Source of the DNA: Corydoras sp. C115
Taxonomy: Eukaryota; Chordata; Actinopteri; Siluriformes; Callichthyidae
DNA length: 64,000 bases
Assembly: GCA_019802505.1 (NCBI GenBank)
Contig: JAFMOC010000320.1
Span: forward strand, 171,001 to 235,000
Direction of reading: 5' to 3'
A program made the position numbers and the translations under genes. The notes under the pieces are model-generated. The model was not told the DNA's origin. It was given only the letters and a program-made list of their open reading frames with translations, and made no database searches. The first letter of the stretch is position 1. Every line of letters starts with the position of its first letter. Positions 61,828-64,000 of this stretch are shown piece by piece.

Positions 61828-62350
61828 CCCATGGCTGCTCTAAATGGCCTTAATATTGTGTGTATATGTGTGCCCAGTAATACATTGGTACCCTGTCCTG
61901 GGTGTATATGTCCAACACCCAAAACTTTCTTCCCTGGATGTGCATGGTGACCCTTCCCTGCGACCCTGGTAAAAGATTAAGTGAAAGGTAATAAAATTCC
62001 ATCCATCCATCCATTATCTTCCGCTTTATCCTCTATTAGGGTCGCGGTGGGGTTCCCCATGCCCATCCAGGGAAGAACGTTTCGGGTGCTGGGCAGATAC
62101 ACCCAGGACAGGGCGACAATCCATCGCTGGTCACACACTCACTCACACAGACACACTCCATATGGGGCAATTTGGAGAATTTAATTGACCTTGATCCATG
62201 TTTTTAGACTGTGGGAGGAAACCGGAGAACCCAGAGGAAACCCACGTGGACACGGGGAGAACATGGAAACTCCACCCAGATGGGGATTCGAACCGGGAAT
62301 CTCTAGTGCTGAGAGGAGAACATGCTAACCACTAAGCCACAGTGCCGCCC
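61828..62350. mobile_element. Old sense S1 (61828-61995) and antisense S1 (62002-62350)
   Basis: The first is headless and diverged. The second is complete. Confidence 0.8.
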
Positions 62351-62392
62351 AGGTAATACGATTATTTATATCTAATACGAATATATATATAT

Positions 62393-62739
62393 GGCGGCAC
62401 GGTGGTTTAGTGGTTAGCATGTTCTCCTCTCAGCACTAGGGATTGCCGGTTCGAATCCCCATCTGGGTGGAGTTTCCATGTTCTCCCCGTGTCCGCGTGG
62501 GTTTCCTCCGGGTTCTCCGGTTTCCTCCCACAGTCCAAAAACATGGATCAAGTCAATTGAATTCTCCAAAAAAATTGCCCCATATAGAGTGTGTGTGTGT
62601 GAGTGAGTGTGTGCCCAGTGATGGATTGGCGCCCTGTCCTGGGTGTATCTGCCCAGCGCCCGAGACGTTCTCCCCTGGATGGGCATGGGGAACCCCACCG
62701 CGACCCTAATAGAGGATAAAGCGGGAGATAATGAATGAA

Positions 62740-62822
<83 letters not shown>
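62393..62822 (+). mobile_element. S1 SINE with a long (AT)n extension
   Basis: A full-length SINE (62393-62742) whose GAATG tail passes directly into an (AT)n tract of about 40 units (62743-62822). Confidence 0.9.
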
Positions 62823-62824
<2 letters not shown>

Positions 62825-62837
62825 GAAATACAAAATT

Positions 62838-63110
62838 ACTGGCCATTTTATTAGATACACCATCTCAGTTCTACTTTCACTGTCTGTTTTTTTCAGTTCC
62901 ACTGATCGTATAGATGGACCTCCACAGAGGAGGTTTCAGGGTGGTGGATGATTTTCAGTACTGCAGTGATACTGACAAGGTGGTGGTGTGTTAGTGTGTG
63001 TTGTGCATATAAATGTATACATATATAAATATATTTTTCAGACACAGCAGTGCTTCTGGACAGAGAACAACACTCAATCAGAACAGACAAATGTCTGACA
63101 AACATATTTA
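62838..63110. mobile_element. Fold-back element, divergent copy
   Basis: Begins tggccattttattagataca, with cagttccactgatcgtatag, cctccacagaggagg and a truncated interior. It resembles 59700-60110. Confidence 0.6.
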
Positions 63111-63149
63111 AATTTGCCTGGTTGAAAAGTTGCCAATCTGGCAACCGCG

Positions 63150-63364
63150 GTCGGCAGCGGCAGCAGCTTGTTTCTGAGTTGATTCAGTCGGCGGCACGCG
63201 CGGTTTGGATGAGACGCTGAGCTCCAGCTGAGCAACGAGGATCCATCTGACCTCAGATCAGTGAGATCACACTGGATTTAACCTTCATCAGCACCATCAG
63301 CATCATCTTCATCAGAGCGCACTGAAGGTGGATCAGCCTGACGCTCCTCTCTTACTGATTCCGG
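63150..63364 (+). other. Probable non-coding first exon and promoter of a gene beyond the right edge
   Basis: A GC-rich, CpG-containing block (gcaaccgcggtcggcagcgg, gcggcacgcgcggt) leads into sequence without a long frame and ends ttccgg/gtaaga, a good donor at 63364. The repeat-free context fits a 5' UTR exon. The gene cannot be named from this window. Confidence 0.45.
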
Positions 63365-63554
63365 GTAAGAACCGTCTCTAAGTTTAATAATATATAATCA
63401 ATACATTTAGTCATATATAATAAATAAGTTTAGTAATATCAAATCAACAAGTTCTACAATATACAATCAATAAAATTGGTAATATCGAATCAATAAGTTT
63501 ATTAATATAAAATTAATACATTTAGTAATATAACAGAAATAAGTTTAGTAATAT

Positions 63555-63888
63555 CCATTCATTCATTCATTCATTATCTCCCGCTTTATCCTCTATTAGG
63601 GTCGTGGGGGGGTTCCCCATTCCCATCCAGGGGAGAACGTTTCGGGTGCTGGACCCAGGACAGGACACCAATCTATCGCTGGGCACACACTCACTCACAC
63701 ACACACTATATGGGGCAATTTGGAGAATTCAATTGACTTGATTCATGTTTTTGGACTGTGGGAGGAAACCAGAGAACCCGGAGGAAACCCACAAGGACAC
63801 GGGGAGAACATGGAAACTCCACCCAGATAGGGATTCGAACCGGGAATCCCTAGAGCTGAGAGGAGAACATGCAAAGCCACCGTGCTGC
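63555..63888 (-). mobile_element. S1 SINE, antisense
   Basis: Complete apart from small deletions. The surrounding AT-rich DNA has repeated agtttagtaatat motifs (63380-63550, 63890-63930). Confidence 0.85.
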
Positions 63889-63935
63889 CAGTTTAGTAAT
63901 ATAAAATCAATAAATTTAGTGATATCAAATCAATA

Positions 63936-64000
63936 AGGAGTGGCATGGTGGCTTAGTGTTTAGCATGTTCTCCTCTCAGCTCTAGGGATTCCTGGTTCGA
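63936..64000 (+). mobile_element. S1 SINE head, cut by the window edge
   Basis: tggcatggtggcttag to ctggttcga; continues beyond base 64000. Confidence 0.85.

Noticed and set aside
62393..62902. 162-codon minus frame and many similar 60-140 codon frames across the window
   Set aside because: They are S1 SINE sequence read in a frame that happens to be open; they recur with the same peptide (for example EETGEPGGNP) at dozens of sites.

Overview
The window is nuclear DNA from a teleost fish. It carries spliced vertebrate genes with GT-AG introns, vertebrate-type promoters, and a dense load of fish SINEs, hAT and pogo DNA transposons and an L2-type LINE remnant. Fold-back repeats of a kind I associate with catfish and characin relatives suggest an ostariophysan, but that is only a guess. 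No prokaryotic, viral or CRISPR feature was seen.

Layout. (1) 492-8538, minus: eight coding exons of a divergent Rab GDP-dissociation inhibitor (gdi3-like); the last ~120 codons lie beyond the left edge. One intron is almost filled by a 1.8-kb minisatellite that runs into the splice acceptor. (2) 11131-22541, plus: a complete 12-exon tmem43 gene (396 aa, inner nuclear membrane/ER protein). Its introns hold a SINE-bearing inverted repeat, a composite hAT insertion, a triplet array and a 2.2-kb satellite; its last exon and 3' flank are tandemly duplicated at 23032-23960. (3) 27252-30672, minus: a complete rhoa-type GTPase (193 aa), convergent with tmem43, with a CpG-type promoter and non-coding first exon near 35567-35700. 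(4) 37206-38147, minus, and 46088-47061, plus: a divergent pair of single-coding-exon V1R-like chemoreceptors (ora1-like and ora2-like). The ora2-like gene has a one-base frameshift between TM6 and TM7. (5) 47062-64000: almost entirely repeats, with one weak candidate first exon on the minus strand (49565-49715) and a likely 5' UTR exon of a gene leaving the right edge (about 63150-63364).

Roughly 90 full or partial copies of one tRNA-headed SINE (called S1 here) occupy an estimated 40% or more of the window. They explain most spurious open frames. Nesting, shared target-site duplications and SINEs present in only one copy of a duplication give a relative order of events. The genes do not form an operon or one pathway. 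gdi and rhoa both act in small-GTPase cycling, but their proximity gives no evidence of a functional link. The most interesting signals are simple or tandem repeats that have become part of splice sites in gdi and tmem43.
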